A stretch of 64,000 nucleotides of DNA from Cohnella pontilimi (GCF_005049045.1 NZ_SUPK01000007.1:124001-188000); one strand, 5' to 3'; positions 17,108 through 26,167 are shown, counted from the first letter of the stretch. Notes: generated by a model not told the origin, from the sequence alone. Program-made: numbers and translations.

Positions 17108-17992
17108 ATGGTCAATCAATCGAACGGCGAGACGCCTTCGGTATTGATGGTGGACGGGATGGCGCTGCTTTTTCGGGCGTTCTTCGCCACTTCATGGGGC
17201 GGCGCGGTCAAGAAAAACCGGGAGGGCGTGCCGGTCAATGCGGTTCATGGCTTTCTCCGAATATTGGGAGATGCGGTGCGCCGCATCAAACCGACCCATC
17301 TCGTATGCTGCTGGGATTTGGCGGGCGGCTCGTTTCGGGCAGAGCATTTTCCCGAGTACAAAGGCAACCGGCCGGAAGCGCCGGACGATCTGATCCCGCA
17401 GTTCGAGCTGATCAAAACGGTCACCGAAAGCTTCGGCATTTTGAATGTGAGCGCGGAAGGATATGAAGCGGACGATTGCATCGGAACGCTGGCCCGCCGC
17501 TTCGCCCAACAATCGGAAGTGTTCATCCTGACGGGCGATCATGACTTGCTTCAGCTCGTGGACGAGCGGATTTCCGTCATGATTATGAAGAAAGGCGCGG
17601 GCAACTATGCCGTATACACGCCGGCATTTCTGCTGGAGGAGAGGAATTTGACGGCGGCGCAAATCATCGACCTGAAAGGACTCATGGGCGATACGAGCGA
17701 CAATTATCCGGGCGTGCGGGGGATCGGCGAGAAGACGGCTCTAAAGCTGATCCAGGAGTTCGCGTCGATCGATGGTATTCTGTCCAACATGGAAAATCTC
17801 CCGGCAGCCGTTCGCAAAAAAATCGAAGCCGATCTGGACATGCTTCATTTATCGAGGAGTCTCGCCACTATCAACTGCGAAGCTCCGCTTAACGTGGAAT
17901 TGTCTCATTGCACCTGGATCGTGGACCGCGATCGCGTGACCGCGATTTGCGAGAAAGTGGAGTTTAAAGACGCGCTGCGTTGGATCGGATAA
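17108..17992 (+). CDS. 5'-3' exonuclease (PolI N-terminal domain/YpcP-like)
   Basis: The 294-residue protein is a free-standing FEN/PolI-type exonuclease domain: MVDGMALLFRAFF with the first metal aspartate, EADDCIGTLA, TGDHDLLQLV and GDTSDNYPGVRGIGEKTA (H3TH). These acidic clusters bind the two metals. It would remove RNA primers or flaps during replication and repair. The ATG follows AAAGGAGATG. It is downstream of the orphan 52-bp repeat copy. Confidence 0.92.
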   Translation: MVNQSNGETPSVLMVDGMALLFRAFFATSWGGAVKKNREGVPVNAVHGFLRILGDAVRRIKPTHLVCCWDLAGGSFRAEHFPEYKGNRPEAPDDLIPQFELIKTVTESFGILNVSAEGYEADDCIGTLARRFAQQSEVFILTGDHDLLQLVDERISVMIMKKGAGNYAVYTPAFLLEERNLTAAQIIDLKGLMGDTSDNYPGVRGIGEKTALKLIQEFASIDGILSNMENLPAAVRKKIEADLDMLHLSRSLATINCEAPLNVELSHCTWIVDRDRVTAICEKVEFKDALRWIG

Positions 17993-18020
17993 AAGAAAGC
18001 CGATGAGCGCGCGGCGCTCA

Positions 18021-18302
18021 TCAGCCTTCATCATCGAGTATATCGTCGCCTCTTCCGGCGTCATGAGTGTTGTGATCTCCGGGATAGCCCCGATCCATGC
18101 CGGCATGCAGCTCGCGATTTTCGTAAGTATACGTGTTCGGCGGATGCTGTTCCTCGCGCCACGGCGTGCTTTTGCCCAGTTTTTCCGCATTTATAGGCGA
18201 CCCGTAAGGACCGTCGGGGAACTCCTCTGCGGTCAGGTCGTTTCTCTGGGACTCGACGGTCGACAAATCGTCGGTTGGCGGGTCGCGGTCATACTCGTTC
18301 AT
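18021..18302 (-). CDS. Small acidic protein of unknown function
   Basis: The 93-residue product is hydrophilic and rich in D, E, P and N, with no membrane segment or recognised domain. I chose ATG 18302 because GGAGGG lies about 11 bases upstream. It is the next gene after the exonuclease in a convergent arrangement. I do not recognise the family. Confidence 0.6.
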   Translation of the reverse strand: MNEYDRDPPTDDLSTVESQRNDLTAEEFPDGPYGSPINAEKLGKSTPWREEQHPPNTYTYENRELHAGMDRGYPGDHNTHDAGRGDDILDDEG

Positions 18303-18359
18303 GCTTGGACAACCTCCCTCCAAAAGGAATGGGAATAGGTTATCCTGATTTGCTCTACC

Positions 18360-18656
18360 TTAGTCGGTGAAATGCACGGCGCCCAGCACCAAGACGAGAA
18401 ATTGCGCCAGTTCGGCGGCTTCCTCTTCGCCGATGCGGAATACCGACTCCAGCACGCCTTCCTCCTCCAGATCGTCGGGTCCGAGAACGCCGCTTCTTCC
18501 GGACTGCATGTCGATCACGAGCTTTTTGCCGTAAAACCGGTTGGTCGTTAAGATGGCGAGGTCAAACCGGTAAAGTTTGGGCGTTACAAAGGTCACGAAG
18601 CGGGTCGAGGTTTGCTCGGTGCTGTCGGACAAATAATCGAAATCTTTCATATTCAT
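18360..18656 (-). CDS. DUF3055-family protein
   Basis: The 98-residue product contains TRFVTFVT, YRFDLAILTTNRFYGKKLV and MQSGRSGVLGPDDLEE, matching my recollection of DUF3055 proteins of Bacilli. The function is unknown. The start ATG 18656 follows AGGAGG at nine bases. It is divergent from the HRDC gene. Confidence 0.75.
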   Translation of the reverse strand: MNMKDFDYLSDSTEQTSTRFVTFVTPKLYRFDLAILTTNRFYGKKLVIDMQSGRSGVLGPDDLEEEGVLESVFRIGEEEAAELAQFLVLVLGAVHFTD

Positions 18657-18758
18657 GGAACGGATCCTCCTAAACGCGCTAATGTATTCCATTATACGTG
18701 AAAGAGCCTGCTTGCCCAAGGAAACCTTTCGGTTTGCCGCTATGCACCGCCGTTCCCC

Positions 18759-18787
18759 TTGTCAAAATACGGAATATTTGTTAATCT
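18759..18787 (+). promoter_or_regulatory. Candidate sigma-A promoter of the HRDC-gene leader
   Basis: TTGTCA (18759-18764) and TAATCT (18782-18787) are separated by 17 bases. Initiation would be near 18794, only about 20 bases before a strong terminator hairpin. Confidence 0.6.
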
Positions 18788-18815
18788 GGAATCGTTCAAG
18801 GCTGTTGGATTGAGG

Positions 18816-18853
18816 AAGCACCTCTCCGCCGTACGCGCGGAAGGTGCTTTTTT
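18816..18853 (+). terminator. Terminator/attenuator in the leader of the HRDC gene
   Basis: AAGCACCT pairs with AGGTGCTT, with an inner CCGC/GCGG stem, followed by six T residues. It lies 73 bp before the HRDC gene start, with no plus-strand gene upstream in this interval. Confidence 0.8.
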
Positions 18854-18925
18854 GCATTTCCCAGCGGCGGGGGCGGCCGGACTCATTTTGGAAGCCCGCA
18901 AAGAGCGGGCGGAGGAGGAAGCGGC

Positions 18926-19921
18926 ATGCAAATCGTGTTTTTGAACCGGCTGGATCGGGTGGATGCACGCGGGGAGGCCCGCGGACAGGTGTTCATCGGA
19001 GAGCATCAGGGAACGTGGACGGCGGGGTGGCGGAACCACGAAGCCGAGGCGGCAGGCGAAGACGAAATTTGGTATGAGGGCATTAGCTGGGAAGAGCTGC
19101 TCGCCGCGTTCCGGCATGGAGCCGCGGGCAAGATGCGGGAAGGGTTCCGGCCGCTGATCGACGGCATGCTGGATGAGCCGGCTTGGGAGCGCAAGCCGCA
19201 GCACGCCGTCATCCTGCAGTGTTATGCCGATTTGCAGGAAGCGGATCCGGAACTGCTGAACCGCCTTCGCTTATGGCGCCGGGCCAAGGCTTCGGAGGAA
19301 GGCCGGTCCGCGTATTTGGTGGCGACCAACCGTGAGCTTCAGATGCTGGCGGTGTACCGCCCGGCAACCGCGGCGGAGCTTGGGCACATTCCGGGCTTTG
19401 CGAAAATGAAAACCGAGAAATACGGCAAGGATTTGTCCGAGATCTTCCACGAGGTGCCGAGAGATCACGCCTTTCCGCTGGATTGGGTCGCGCAAGCGGT
19501 TGATCCTGAACGGTTTACGGAGTGGACGTTCCGTCAGAAGCAGGAGAAATACGGCAAAACGCTGGCTTCGGTGCGCGACAAGAGAGCGCTGCTGAGCGCG
19601 ATTCGGGATGGCCAATCTCTGGCTGAAATGGAGAGCTTGCTGCAATGCACTCGCCGGCAGCTGGTGGAGCGGATCGAGCGGTTGGATGACGAAGGTTACG
19701 ACGTCTTGCCGATCATCGACCGGGAGTTGACGACGGTTTCGAACGAGGAGTGGACGCAGGCTTCCGAGGCAATGGCGCAGCTGGGCGACCGCTATTTGAA
19801 GCCGCTTCTGCACAAGCTTTACGGCGAAACAGCCGCAGGAGACAAGGAAGTAGAACGCCACTACGAGAAGCTGCGGATGATGCGCATTCGATTCCGCAGA
19901 GAGCGTCAAACCGCGATTTAA
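18926..19921 (+). CDS. HRDC-domain protein
   Basis: The 331-residue protein has an N-terminal ~100-residue region I do not recognise. An HRDC nucleic-acid-binding domain follows (about 108-172, with YLVATNRELQMLAVYRPATA and LGHIPGFAKMKTEKYG). The C-terminal helical region (about 225-275, LLSAIRDGQSLAEMESLLQC) looks like an HTH found after RecQ domains. No helicase motor is present. The ATG follows GGAGGAGGAAG. It may be a DNA-binding accessory factor. Confidence 0.8.
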   Translation: MQIVFLNRLDRVDARGEARGQVFIGEHQGTWTAGWRNHEAEAAGEDEIWYEGISWEELLAAFRHGAAGKMREGFRPLIDGMLDEPAWERKPQHAVILQCYADLQEADPELLNRLRLWRRAKASEEGRSAYLVATNRELQMLAVYRPATAAELGHIPGFAKMKTEKYGKDLSEIFHEVPRDHAFPLDWVAQAVDPERFTEWTFRQKQEKYGKTLASVRDKRALLSAIRDGQSLAEMESLLQCTRRQLVERIERLDDEGYDVLPIIDRELTTVSNEEWTQASEAMAQLGDRYLKPLLHKLYGETAAGDKEVERHYEKLRMMRIRFRRERQTAI

Positions 19922-19928
19922 GCCAAAA

Positions 19929-19976
19929 AGGGCTGCCTTCAACGGTTATCGACCGTTTAAGACAGCCCTGATTTTT
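19929..19976 (+). terminator. Terminator of the HRDC gene
   Basis: AGGGCTGcCTTcAACGGT pairs with ACCGTTtAAGaCAGCCCT around a short loop, followed by TTTTT. Confidence 0.9.
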
Positions 19977-20034
19977 CCCCCAAAAGTGACGTGACGCTTT
20001 GCAGCTTATTCCGATTACTTTTGGGGGAGCCCCC
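19977..20034 (-). repeat. 58-bp hairpin repeat, copy 1
   Basis: The element is bounded by CCCCCAAAAGT and ACTTTTGGGGG plus an AGCCCCC extension. Its reverse complement matches 35977-36034 at 54 of 58 positions by my count. It lies between convergent HRDC and corA genes. Confidence 0.9.
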
Positions 20035-20041
20035 GTAAATT

Positions 20042-20977
20042 TCATAGCCAATCCTTCTTGCGGAAGTAGTAGAACATGCCGAAACCGAGCAGAACCATGA
20101 TCAGCAAAAGAACCTCTGCGCCGTATCGGAAATCCAATCCCGGGATATAGGAGAAATTCATTCCGTACACGCCGGTAATGAAGGTGAGCGGCATGAAAAT
20201 CGTGGTCAACGCGGTGAACACGCGCATGATTTCGTTCGCCCGGTTGGCGACGCTGGATTGGTAAGCCTCCCGCAAGTTGCCCATGAGATCTCGGTATGTT
20301 TCGAACGTCTCAGAAATTTTTACGGCGTTTTCGTGAATGTCGCCAAAATATTTTTGCAGCTGGTCGTCGATGAGCCGGAGATCCTTCTTATTCAATGTGG
20401 CAATGACGTCGCGCTGCGGGCCGAGCACTTTCTTCAGCCACAAAATCTCGCTTCGCAGGCTGACAATTTGGGACAAGTGCGATTTGTTCGTGTGCATGAT
20501 AATGTCTTCTTCGAGGCCTTCGATCCTCGCCTCGATCCGGTCGCCGACGTCGAAATAGTTGTCGACCACGATGTCGACCAGATGGTATAGGAACCGGTCC
20601 GCCCGGTTCACTTCCTGCTCCAGCAAAATCGGTTTGATGCTGCGCAGTTCGTTGATTTTTTGACGCGTAACCGTAATGAGATAATGGCGTCCCAGAAAGA
20701 GATTCAATGCGCGAAGGAAAATCTCCTCGTCGTCGAAACGAATGCTGTTGATCACAAGAAAATATTGGTTTTCATAGATTTCGAGCTTCGGACGCTGTTC
20801 CTCTTCGGTCAGGCAGTCTTCGACCGCCAGATCGTGCAGGTTGAACAGCGGCTGCAGCACTTCCAGGTCGTCGACGTCCGCGTCAATCCAATAAAAGCCT
20901 TCGGGCGGCGGTGTCAACGCTTGGCTGACGTCCTCCACCGGCTCAAATACGCCGTTGTGAACCAAACGGATTTTCAT
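20042..20977 (-). CDS. corA: CorA-family magnesium/divalent cation transporter
   Basis: The 311-residue product has a large cytoplasmic N-terminal domain, a long helix, and two C-terminal membrane helices with the YGMNF (GMN) selectivity motif before the second. The C-terminus ends in basic residues (YYFRKKDWL). It imports Mg2+ as a pentamer. The start follows AAGGAGGG. It has an unusually long leader with its own promoter, described separately. Confidence 0.95.
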   Translation of the reverse strand: MKIRLVHNGVFEPVEDVSQALTPPPEGFYWIDADVDDLEVLQPLFNLHDLAVEDCLTEEEQRPKLEIYENQYFLVINSIRFDDEEIFLRALNLFLGRHYLITVTRQKINELRSIKPILLEQEVNRADRFLYHLVDIVVDNYFDVGDRIEARIEGLEEDIIMHTNKSHLSQIVSLRSEILWLKKVLGPQRDVIATLNKKDLRLIDDQLQKYFGDIHENAVKISETFETYRDLMGNLREAYQSSVANRANEIMRVFTALTTIFMPLTFITGVYGMNFSYIPGLDFRYGAEVLLLIMVLLGFGMFYYFRKKDWL

Positions 20978-21257
20978 GGCTGTCCCTCCTTCATAAGCCG
21001 TTACCGCAACAGGTACCGGTTTCTTACTTACAGAAAGGCACCAATCGGCTCGTGCAAAGGATCAGCCAGCCCGGCGAAGCCGGACGATGGCGTCTTTGCC
21101 CCGATCGGAAACTCTTTCCTCTATGGCGATCATGCGGCGACAACTAGGCCTCGGATGATCTCCTTCCATGTCCGGCTCCCCCCTCGAACTCCGTATTTCG
21201 GTGTCGAAACACCCGGTTAACGTGATAAGTATAAGCCCGGCCTGTTCTTTTTATCAA
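20978..21257 (-). promoter_or_regulatory. corA promoter and long structured leader
   Basis: On the minus strand, TTGATA (21257-21252) and TATACT (21233-21228) have an 18-base spacer. Initiation near 21220 leaves about 240 nt before the ATG. The leader contains GC-rich stem-loops, including GTCCGGCttcGCCGG around 21075-21090 and a longer pairing between GGCAAAG and CTTTGC. I could not match it to the M-box or another known riboswitch class. Confidence 0.5.
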
Positions 21258-21316
21258 GCCCGAAATGCGCTTCATTTATGTACGATCACAAGGACTTGCA
21301 CCCCGCAGCCCGCCTC

Positions 21317-21345
21317 TTGACGGACATTTTGATTTCGGGTACATT
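21317..21345 (+). promoter_or_regulatory. Sigma-A promoter of the met operon
   Basis: TTGACG (21317-21322) and TACATT (21340-21345) with a 17-base spacer lie just upstream of the SAM riboswitch. Confidence 0.7.
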
Positions 21346-21378
21346 AAGTTCAAACGATAACTGAATGAGTTTTGCCAT

Positions 21379-21545
21379 CTTATCAAGAGCAGGCGGAGGG
21401 ACTAGCCCGATGAAGCCCGGCAACCGGCGTGGAACGTTACACGTACGGTGCTAATTCTTGCAGGGACGCGCGAGCGTCTCGGACAGATGAGAGGGGCGCG
21501 CTGAATATTTATTTTCAACGACCCTGCCTCGTCAGGGTCGTTTTT
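21379..21545 (+). ncRNA. SAM-I (S-box) riboswitch with terminator
   Basis: The aptamer shows CTTATCAAGAG, the GGACTAGCCCGATGAAGCCC core, CGGCAACC, GGTGCTAATTCTTGC and the closing GACAGATGAGAGG (ending 21494). An expression platform follows: AACGACCCTG pairs with CAGGGTCGTT (21517-21542), with a T run. High SAM should favour termination and shut off metA and the two downstream genes. Confidence 0.97.
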
Positions 21546-21575
21546 CATTTGGAATAACGCGAAGGAGATGACGGA

Positions 21576-22508
21576 ATGCCGATCAAGGTACCCGACAATC
21601 TGCCCGCCAAAGAAGTGTTGGCGGAAGAAAACATTTTCGTGATGGATGAAAGCGTCGCTTATCATCAGGATATTCGCCCGCTCCGCATTGCGATCCTGAA
21701 TCTGATGCCGACCAAAGAAACGACGGAAACGCAGCTGCTCCGGCTGATCGGCAATACGCCGCTTCAGGTGGAAGCGGTGCTGCTGCATCCGAAAACCCAT
21801 ACTTCCAAAAATACGTCTTCCGAGCACTTGGAGGCGTTCTATAAGACATTCGACGAAGTCGAGGAAGAGCGCTTTGACGGCATGATCATCACCGGAGCGC
21901 CCGTCGAGCAGCTTCCGTTCGAGGAAGTCACTTATTGGGACGAATTGAAGACGATTATGGACTGGACCGTCGACAACGTGACGTCCACGCTGCACATTTG
22001 CTGGGGCGCGCAGGCGGGGTTATACCATCATTTCGGCATTCCGAAATATCCGCTGGAGGAGAAGATATTCGGCGTTTTCCCCCATGTGGTCACCAAGCCG
22101 AATACGAAGCTTATGAGGGGCTTCGACGAGGAATTCTACGTGCCCCAGTCCCGTCACACCGAGGTGCGTCGGGAGGACATCGACAAGGCGGAAGGCCTGG
22201 AAGTGTTGTCGGAATCGGAGGAGGCCGGCGTTTATATCGCTTCTTCGCGGCAAGGAAAGCAAATTTTCGTCACCGGACACGCCGAATACGACCCGCTGAC
22301 GCTGAAATGGGAATACGACAGGGACAAAGCGAAAGGGTTACGGATCGACGTTCCGAAAAACTACTACCCTAACAATGACCCGACCCGTTTTCCGAGATCG
22401 ACCTGGCGTGCGCATGCGAACCTGTTGTTTTCGAACTGGCTGAACTATTACGTGTACCAAGAGACACCATACGATCTGGGCAAAGCACAGAAGCATGCGC
22501 TGCTATAG
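21576..22508 (+). CDS. metA: Homoserine O-acetyltransferase (MetA type)
   Basis: The 310-residue class I glutamine-amidotransferase-like acyltransferase has the nucleophile in [11 protein letters not shown] (C142). Residue 111 is glutamate ([12 protein letters not shown]); in this family Glu111 goes with acetyl-CoA use and Gly111 with succinyl-CoA, so O-acetylhomoserine is the expected product. It is the first gene of a SAM-riboswitch operon. The start follows AAGGAGATG. Confidence 0.95.
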   Translation: MPIKVPDNLPAKEVLAEENIFVMDESVAYHQDIRPLRIAILNLMPTKETTETQLLRLIGNTPLQVEAVLLHPKTHTSKNTSSEHLEAFYKTFDEVEEERFDGMIITGAPVEQLPFEEVTYWDELKTIMDWTVDNVTSTLHICWGAQAGLYHHFGIPKYPLEEKIFGVFPHVVTKPNTKLMRGFDEEFYVPQSRHTEVRREDIDKAEGLEVLSESEEAGVYIASSRQGKQIFVTGHAEYDPLTLKWEYDRDKAKGLRIDVPKNYYPNNDPTRFPRSTWRAHANLLFSNWLNYYVYQETPYDLGKAQKHALL

Positions 22509-22523
22509 GAGGACTCCGCTGAT

Positions 22524-23681
22524 ATGAACATCGAGAGCCGATTGGCCCAAATCGGATCGCTGCACGATCCTGAGACGGGGGGCATCAGCTTCCCCGTGCA
22601 TCACGCCACCGCATTCCGCCATCCGAAGCTCGGCCAGAGCACCGGCTTCGACTACTCCCGAACCAAAAGCCCGACCCGGTCGGTGCTCGAACAAGCGGCG
22701 GCAGACCTGGAAAGCGGCGATGCCGGCTTCGCCTGCAGCTCCGGCATGGCGGCGCTTCAGACGATCTTTGCCCTGTTCAGCCAGGGAGATCATTTGCTCG
22801 TCTCCTTGGATCTGTATGGCGGCACGTACCGAATGCTGGAGCAGATCATGTCTCGATTCGGCGTGACCGCGTCTTATATCGACACGAACGATTTGGACGC
22901 CTTGGAATCCCAATGGAAGCCGAATACGAAAGCGGTGCTGATCGAAACGCCGACCAATCCGCTCATGATGATTACCGACATTGCGAAAGTTTCGGCCTGG
23001 GCCAAACGCAAAGGCTGCCTCGTGATCGTGGACAACACGCTGCTCACGCCCTATTTTCAACGGCCGATCGAGCTGGGAGCCGATATTGTCGTTCACAGCG
23101 CGACCAAGTATTTAGGTGGCCACAACGACGTGCTCGCGGGACTCATCGTCACCAAAGGCGAAGAGCTGTCGAAGCAAGTCGCTTTCCTGCACAACTCCAT
23201 CGGAGCCGTACTCGGCCCCCAGGACTCCTGGCTGCTCATGCGCGGCATGAAAACGCTGGCGCTGCGGATGGAACGCCATCAGGAGAACTCCGTACGTATG
23301 GCGAAGTGGCTGAAGGAACATCCGGCGGTCGCCGAAGTGTTCCACCCGGCCCTTCCCGACCATCCGGGACATGACATCCAGAACCGTCAATCGTCGGGGA
23401 ATACCGGCATTTTCGCCTTCAAAATGAAGGACGCCCGCACGATTGAGCCGATCCTGCGGCATATCCGGCTCATTGCGTTCGCGGAGAGCCTGGGCGGCGT
23501 CGAGTCGCTCATGACGTACCCGGCGGTGCAGACGCATGCCGACATCCCGCCGGAAATCCGCGAAGCCGTGGGTGTGGACGACCGGCTGCTGCGCTTCTCG
23601 GTGGGGATTGAGCACATCGACGACTTGATTGCGGATCTTAGTCAAGCAATAGATAACGCGCTGAATGAGATCGGAGGGTAA
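22524..23681 (+). CDS. metI: Cystathionine gamma-synthase/O-acetylhomoserine thiolyase (MetI type)
   Basis: The 385-residue Cys/Met-metabolism PLP enzyme shows the FDYSRTKSPT segment, ACSSGMAALQ, a YGGTY loop and the PLP lysine in HSATKYLGGHNDVLAG (K195). It would combine O-acetylhomoserine with cysteine (or sulfide). It sits 15 bp after metA, and the cystathionine beta-lyase gene follows, which favours the cystathionine route. Confidence 0.9.
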   Translation: MNIESRLAQIGSLHDPETGGISFPVHHATAFRHPKLGQSTGFDYSRTKSPTRSVLEQAAADLESGDAGFACSSGMAALQTIFALFSQGDHLLVSLDLYGGTYRMLEQIMSRFGVTASYIDTNDLDALESQWKPNTKAVLIETPTNPLMMITDIAKVSAWAKRKGCLVIVDNTLLTPYFQRPIELGADIVVHSATKYLGGHNDVLAGLIVTKGEELSKQVAFLHNSIGAVLGPQDSWLLMRGMKTLALRMERHQENSVRMAKWLKEHPAVAEVFHPALPDHPGHDIQNRQSSGNTGIFAFKMKDARTIEPILRHIRLIAFAESLGGVESLMTYPAVQTHADIPPEIREAVGVDDRLLRFSVGIEHIDDLIADLSQAIDNALNEIGG

Positions 23682-23687
23682 CCGCAA

Positions 23688-24866
23688 ATGAAATACGATT
23701 TCGATCATGCTCCGGACCGTAAAGGGACGGCGTCCTACAAATGGGACCAGTCGGAAAAGCTGTTCGGCCACGAGGACGTTCTCCCGTTGTGGGTAGCGGA
23801 TATGGATTTCGCCCCGCCCAAGGAAGTGGTGGACGAAATCGTCCGGCGTGCGCAGCTCGGCGTTTACGGTTATACATTCCGTACGCCTGAGTATGCGGAG
23901 GCGGTGAGCGGCTGGCTGAAACGGCGTCATGGTTGGGAGATCCAGCACGACTGGATCAGCCAATCCAGCCCCGGCGTGGTGACGGCGTTGAGTATGAGTA
24001 TTTACACCTTCACGGAGCCGGGAGACAAAGTGATTTTGCAGGCGCCGGTGTATTATCCGTTCTACGATGTCATTAAAATGCATGGCCGTGAGGTCGTCGA
24101 AAATACGCTGGTGCTGCGCGAAGGACGTTACGAGGTCGATTTCGACCTGTTGGAACAACAAGCGGCAGACGGCGCCAAGCTGCTGCTTCTCTGCTCCCCC
24201 CACAATCCCGGCGGACGTGTCTGGACCCGGGAGGAGTTAACGCGCATCGGCGACATTTGCGTTCGTCACGGCGTGCTTGTGGTCGCCGACGAGATCCATC
24301 ATGACCTTGTACTCCGGGGGCACAAGCATACCCCGTTCGCTTCGATCAAGGAGGAATTCGCACAGATTTCTCTCACCTGTATCGCGACCAGCAAAACGTT
24401 CAACCTTGCGGGCTTGCAGTCGGCGTGCGTCATTATCCCGAACGCGGAGCTTCGCCGTCGTTACAACCAAGCGCTCAAAACGTTTTCCGTGCATATGGAA
24501 TCCTACTTCGGCCTAACCGCCATCGTCAGTGCTTATACTTACGGAGACGAATGGCTGGAGCAGCTGCTGGATTATTTGGAAGGCAATCTCGACTACATGA
24601 CCCAGTTTCTCGCGGAAAAGTTGCCGGAAATCAAAGTCATCCGGCCGGAGGCCACCTATTTGGTCTGGATGGATTGCAGCGCCATTTCCAAAGATCCGGC
24701 AGATCTGAAAAAGCTGATGTACGACGAAGCGCGCGTCGCGTTCAACGAAGGCTCGGTGTACGGCAAACCGGGAGCCGGTTACCTGCGCGTCAACATCGCC
24801 TGCCCTCGTTCGATTTTGATCGAAGCCTTGGAACGCTTCACCCGTGCGGTTCGCAGCCGCAGGTAA
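23688..24866 (+). CDS. patB: Cystathionine beta-lyase, PatB/MalY type
   Basis: The 392-residue fold-type I PLP enzyme has the PatB/MalY features WVADMDFAPP, the SPHNPGGRVW loop, ADEIHHDLVL and the Schiff-base lysine in CIATSKTFNLAGL (K236). Cleaving cystathionine to homocysteine completes the transsulfuration steps begun by the two upstream genes. It starts 6 bp after metI, so the three genes form one SAM-controlled operon. Confidence 0.9.
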   Translation: MKYDFDHAPDRKGTASYKWDQSEKLFGHEDVLPLWVADMDFAPPKEVVDEIVRRAQLGVYGYTFRTPEYAEAVSGWLKRRHGWEIQHDWISQSSPGVVTALSMSIYTFTEPGDKVILQAPVYYPFYDVIKMHGREVVENTLVLREGRYEVDFDLLEQQAADGAKLLLLCSPHNPGGRVWTREELTRIGDICVRHGVLVVADEIHHDLVLRGHKHTPFASIKEEFAQISLTCIATSKTFNLAGLQSACVIIPNAELRRRYNQALKTFSVHMESYFGLTAIVSAYTYGDEWLEQLLDYLEGNLDYMTQFLAEKLPEIKVIRPEATYLVWMDCSAISKDPADLKKLMYDEARVAFNEGSVYGKPGAGYLRVNIACPRSILIEALERFTRAVRSRR

Positions 24867-24876
24867 GAGCTGGATT

Positions 24877-24912
24877 GCCGCGGAGTCATCCGGATGGATG
24901 ACTGCCGCGGCC
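24877..24912 (+). terminator. Stem-loop after the met operon
   Basis: GCCGCGG-AGTCATCC pairs with GGATGACT-G-CCGCGGC around GGAT, with one bulge. The following CTATTTAT is only a weak U tract, so termination may be partial. Confidence 0.65.
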
Positions 24913-24979
24913 TATTTATGTTACGATGAGCAAGAAGGACACGAAACCGAACGGTTGCTACAAACAAAGGAGGGTCCTC

Positions 24980-26116
24980 ATGAATAGAGTGGACCGCATT
25001 TTACAAGGTGCGCTTGACGGCCAAAGACTGGGCATGGAAGACATCATCACCTTGTTCGAATCGGACGAAATCGAGAAAATGGGCGACACCGCGAACCGGA
25101 TCATGATGCGTAAGCATCCCGAGCCGATTACGACGTTCGTAGTTGGGCGCAACATTAACTATACGAATATTTGCGACGTATATTGCCGTTTTTGCGCATT
25201 TTATCGTGCGCCGGGGTCGAAGGAAGGCTACGTGCTGCCCGATGAAGTCATTTTCAAAAAAATTCAGGAAACGATCGACGTCGGCGGCACCGAGATTTTG
25301 ATGCAGGGCGGGACGAACCCGGATTTGCCGTTCGACTATTACTTGAATCTGCTGCGGGAAATCAAGCAGCGTTTCCCCGAGATTACGATGCACTCTTTCT
25401 CTCCGGCCGAGATCCGGAAAATGCAGGTGGTCGCCGGCAATATTCCGCTTGAGCATGTCGTCCGGCAGCTGCACGAAGCGGGCCTGGACTCGCTTCCGGG
25501 CGGAGGAGCCGAAATTCTCGACGACCGTACGCGCAGCAAAATCAGCAAGCTGAAAGGTTCGTGGCGGGACTGGATGGACGTCATGACGACGGCGCACAAA
25601 ATCGGTATGAACACAACGGCTACCATGGTCATCGGGTTCGGCGAATCGATGGAGGAGCGGGCGCTTCATCTGCTGCGGGTACGCGACGCGCAGGACGAAT
25701 GCTTGAATAACGGATATCCTTCCCCCGGTTTCCTTGCGTTTATTCCTTGGACTTTCCAACCGGACAACACGAACATGAAACGCGAGAAAGCGACGCCGGA
25801 AGAATACTTGAAGACGCTCGCGATCAGCCGAATTGCCCTCGACAACATCGACAATTTCCAATCATCCTGGGTGACGATGGGTCCTGAGATTGGCAAGCTG
25901 ACCTTGTCTTACGGATGCAATGATTTCGGAAGCACGATGATCGAGGAAAATGTCGTTTCCGCCGCCGGCACGACGCACAAAGTAACCATCAATTCAACGC
26001 TGCAAATCATCCGCGAAGCGGGCAAAATCCCGGCTCAGCGCGACACGAAATACCGGACCCTGAAAGTGTTCGGGGCTTCCGACTCCGTGGAAAAAGATTT
26101 TGTTATGCAAAATTAA
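24980..26116 (+). CDS. mqnC: Cyclic dehypoxanthinyl futalosine synthase MqnC
   Basis: The 378-residue radical SAM enzyme has the cluster motif CDVYCRFCAF (CxxxCxxC) and the MqnC segments GGGAEILDDRTR and FIPWTFQPDNTN. It catalyses a cyclisation step of the futalosine menaquinone pathway, which indicates that this organism does not rely on classical Men enzymes alone. ATG 24980 follows AAAGGAGGG; the earlier ATG 24926 lacks one. The other mqn genes are not in the window. Confidence 0.95.
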   Translation: MNRVDRILQGALDGQRLGMEDIITLFESDEIEKMGDTANRIMMRKHPEPITTFVVGRNINYTNICDVYCRFCAFYRAPGSKEGYVLPDEVIFKKIQETIDVGGTEILMQGGTNPDLPFDYYLNLLREIKQRFPEITMHSFSPAEIRKMQVVAGNIPLEHVVRQLHEAGLDSLPGGGAEILDDRTRSKISKLKGSWRDWMDVMTTAHKIGMNTTATMVIGFGESMEERALHLLRVRDAQDECLNNGYPSPGFLAFIPWTFQPDNTNMKREKATPEEYLKTLAISRIALDNIDNFQSSWVTMGPEIGKLTLSYGCNDFGSTMIEENVVSAAGTTHKVTINSTLQIIREAGKIPAQRDTKYRTLKVFGASDSVEKDFVMQN

Positions 26117-26125
26117 AAGACGAAA

Positions 26126-26165
26126 GCCTCCGTTCCCAACTCTCGGGAGCGGAGGCTTTTTATTT
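26126..26165. terminator. Bidirectional terminator between mqnC and the diguanylate cyclase
   Basis: GCCTCCGTTCCC pairs with GGGAGCGGAGGC, flanked by T and A tracts, between convergent genes. Confidence 0.85.
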
Positions 26166-26167
26166 TG

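Noticed and set aside
18759-18944. 61-codon frame before the HRDC gene
   Set aside because: It begins within the promoter and runs through a terminator hairpin; its sequence has no motif.
20978-21240. M-box (Mg2+) riboswitch upstream of corA
   Set aside because: I searched by eye for the conserved GTTAGGTGAGGCTCCT core and its paired elements on the minus strand and did not find them.
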